From Clavelina lepadiformis (taxonomy: Eukaryota > Chordata > Ascidiacea > Aplousobranchia > Clavelinidae): a DNA stretch of 64,000 bases. Below the pieces are notes generated by a model, which saw only the letters and a program-made list of their open reading frames with translations, had not been told where the DNA came from and searched no databases. This document shows positions 61,677 through 64,000 of the stretch, in pieces. The first letter of the stretch is position 1. The number at the start of each line of letters is the position of its first letter. The position numbers and the translations under genes are program-made. Location of the stretch: assembly GCF_947623445.1 (NCBI RefSeq), contig NC_135240.1:9176001-9240000 (forward strand), given 5' to 3'.

Positions 61677-64000
61677 CTTAATTCTTTGCAAAATCTGCAA
61701 CGCTGCGATGGAAAATGCAAAAAAATCATTCAGCCATAGATACAGACAATAACATAATAAGAGTATTTGAAGGACTTTCCTACACACGTCCGCAACAAGT
61801 GGCCTGGACGTACGCAGATTAAGCAATATACCGTAAACACTTTGTATAACGAATAGTAGAGATGTGCCAAACATGAAACCGGGACTCACCAATTTTATGT
61901 GTTTTCACGAACCTGAACTTCATTCCCACATATGCTCGTACATTGACTTTTTGTGTGGAAAAAGCGTATGGACTACTGTACATTAAACATGTAGCACACA
62001 ATCCACAATTTGAGAATATTGGTTAATATGAAATACGCATGTACAATCGTACATTATAGATTACGTGATAGAAAAAGTCCGACGTCTGTTAAACTAAATT
62101 TAATAGGTTGCAACCAGTCGTTTTAATGTAAACTTTCTCTTGTTTCATTACTTGCTATACCGGCAGTTTTTTGTACGCCCGCTGTTGTCGTTGTGGAATT
62201 CATGTGAGGTGCGTGGAGTGTCGTGTTCGACCTTTCAGTTCGTTTCGCCTGATAACCTACCGTACGATTTATACGCGCAAAAATGTAGCCTTAATATACT
62301 AATTTCCGTTTCTGAAAGGCCAGTCTCACAACTTGTATTTGTAAAATGCTTTCATTTCATACACCCATTTAAATGCACCTGTACCGATATAGGTGGTAGG
62401 CTCTTGACGGAGCCTAAGGTATAACGGCAAAGACATTTTGCCCAATTTAAAATTCTTTTTTTTGTTTTATTATGACGTCGTACGTTCGGGCTCAGTCCAA
62501 ATCTTCCATATTGATGTAAAAAAGTGCTGTATTTGTAAACGAAAACGTGTTTCAGTTTAGAACCCGATGCAAACTGCTAGTCATTTACAGAAATTAACTG
62601 CGTAGCTTATAAGTTTACTTACATCGAGCGTCAGCGCTTGCCCTGTTCGCTCACAGGACAGAAAAAAACGAATTGATTAAATGAAAGTTTTGGCAATTGA
62701 TATTTGCATTTAACAGGCCGCTGCCTTTCAAAACACGATACTGCGCATCAAAGAAAACAACTTTATTTAATGTGCCATTTACAAGCGTTAGCTGTCTTGT
62801 GCAAGTGTGCAATCATAAATGTCCAAAAGTGCATAGCCCACATATTTTTAGTAGAAAATATGTTAAGCTACGCTTAAAGGTTTATAGTCGCTTTTCGTGA
62901 CCTAGCATGGCATGGACCTTGCACGGTCATTTCATTTTATAGGTTTGCCGAAATATGATACAACTTATAGTTCATTTGCTTAACTGCTCAATCTTGTTTG
63001 TTAGTTGGCAAATTTTTGTTCTAAAATCCCTAATTTCATATAACAATAATTTTAAAAATAAACATTATCATGTTTTTGCATTTTTAATTCGTGAAAATAC
63101 GCTATAAGTCAGAGCCAAGAGATACGTGAAGGTCTATAATCTTGCACAACTAGACTCTATGACTCTATGTGGACATGTTGGCTACTCATGTATGAAAGAA
63201 CACAAAGATTTATTAATAGCATTTGAACCGGTTTTTATGCGCTCATTTCATAACAACTATTGCTAAATTCGATACACACGGTGCTGAAATAAATTGCGAA
63301 TTTCTGCCTCTTATATATTTTCCTTTCATATTAACCTTTAAAAAGGCGTGAGAATAAATACCGATGACCAGATGGAAAGCTCACAATCAATAACTTATCA
63401 ATCATGGATCACAGTATAGGCTACAGTACATACATTCAGTGTAACAATGATAAATACTATTTTTAGATATTTGTTGTCTTATTTCAGCAAATGATTCATG
63501 GAGACTTAGTACTGTATTGGGTTGAAAATACTTGAACTTTTAAAGCGAAAATTTCCTGATACAAACAAACTTTAATGTACTTGCGAAAACGTTCGGTTAA
63601 AGGTGAAATAAGAGTGCTGAGTGCAAGAAACATCGCGCGTCACCTCTTTGATTTCTTTGCAAATTACCATTAACAACGACCAAAAACTGTGCAATATTGA
63701 TAACTGTATAACAATAGAACAAAATATAGGTATACACCTTAACCATGAAAAAACAAAACAAATCATACCAGATATTGATTTCGAAATTACTGTCATACAG
63801 ATCATTTCAACGCCCATCTTTTAACCGGTAAAAAAACTAAAGACTAAACCAACAGAATAGGCTGTATATGACAGAATGATAGACAAAGGTGACATAAAAT
63901 CAATGGTTACGCATACAAGACCTCCGTTGTCGACCGGGAACGTATGAATAATATTTTCGTAGTGGATGCTGCGTGGCGACGTAAGGCTTGATACCTTGTC

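Larger units (their letters stand above)
59402..64000. other. gene-poor right end of the window
   Basis: The FH 3' UTR lies just after 59401. Beyond it I recognise no gene, RNA or transposon end. It contains the 9-bp tandem repeat at 61625-61676 and an AT-rich palindromic tract near 60680-60750. Open frames at 61620-61892 (minus) and 63572-63824 have no family resemblance. Confidence 0.5.

Overview
The window is animal nuclear DNA: AT-rich, with split genes, GT-AG introns of about 50 bp to 2 kb, and no bacterial-style operons. The proteins are chordate-like (CEP162, MIIP, CPSF6, OS9, COG8, a fibrillin/LTBP-type matrix protein, a CARF/ALS2CR8-domain protein, fumarase). Genes are compact, and nearly every start codon is preceded within 5-60 nt by a splice-acceptor-like AG. 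This pattern fits an invertebrate chordate with spliced-leader trans-splicing, most likely an ascidian tunicate. The organism call is inference; the gene identities rest on motifs read directly.

Layout. 1-6560 (minus): CEP162, 5' complete and running off the left edge, with the intronless MIIP just upstream on the same strand. 8590-14853 (minus): CPSF6 in ten exons. 14900-21580: gene-poor DNA with several transposon insertions. 21582-23650 (minus): a secreted phospholipase A2 whose C-terminus carries a galaxin-like double-cysteine module. 23700-30280: gene-poor, with a 1.24-kb hAT element holding a dead transposase. 30288-34447 (plus): OS9, 15 exons. 36495-38378 (plus): intronless COG8. 39579-47774 (minus): a 19-exon, 1404-residue short fibrillin-like protein with a 457-residue Ser/Thr-rich exon. 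51710-54710 (plus): a small CARF-domain protein. 55017-59401 (plus): mitochondrial/cytosolic fumarase, 11 exons. 59402-64000: no gene recognised.

The exon models for CPSF6, OS9, FH, the PLA2-like gene and the fibrillin-like gene each close into an exact multiple of three (522, 574, 509, 301 and 1404 residues). Human FH is 510 residues. This is strong internal support for the coordinates.

The genes are functionally unrelated housekeeping and secreted-protein genes: centriole/cilium, mRNA 3'-end processing, ER-associated degradation, Golgi tethering, extracellular matrix, TCA cycle. The other main theme is mobile DNA. Six insertions carry hAT-like terminal inverted repeats and perfect 8-bp target-site duplications, in CEP162 and CPSF6 introns and in gene-poor stretches. 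I found no CRISPR array, rRNA or convincing tRNA. The most unusual items are the PLA2-galaxin-like fusion, the mini-fibrillin with a mucin-like insert, and the hAT collection.
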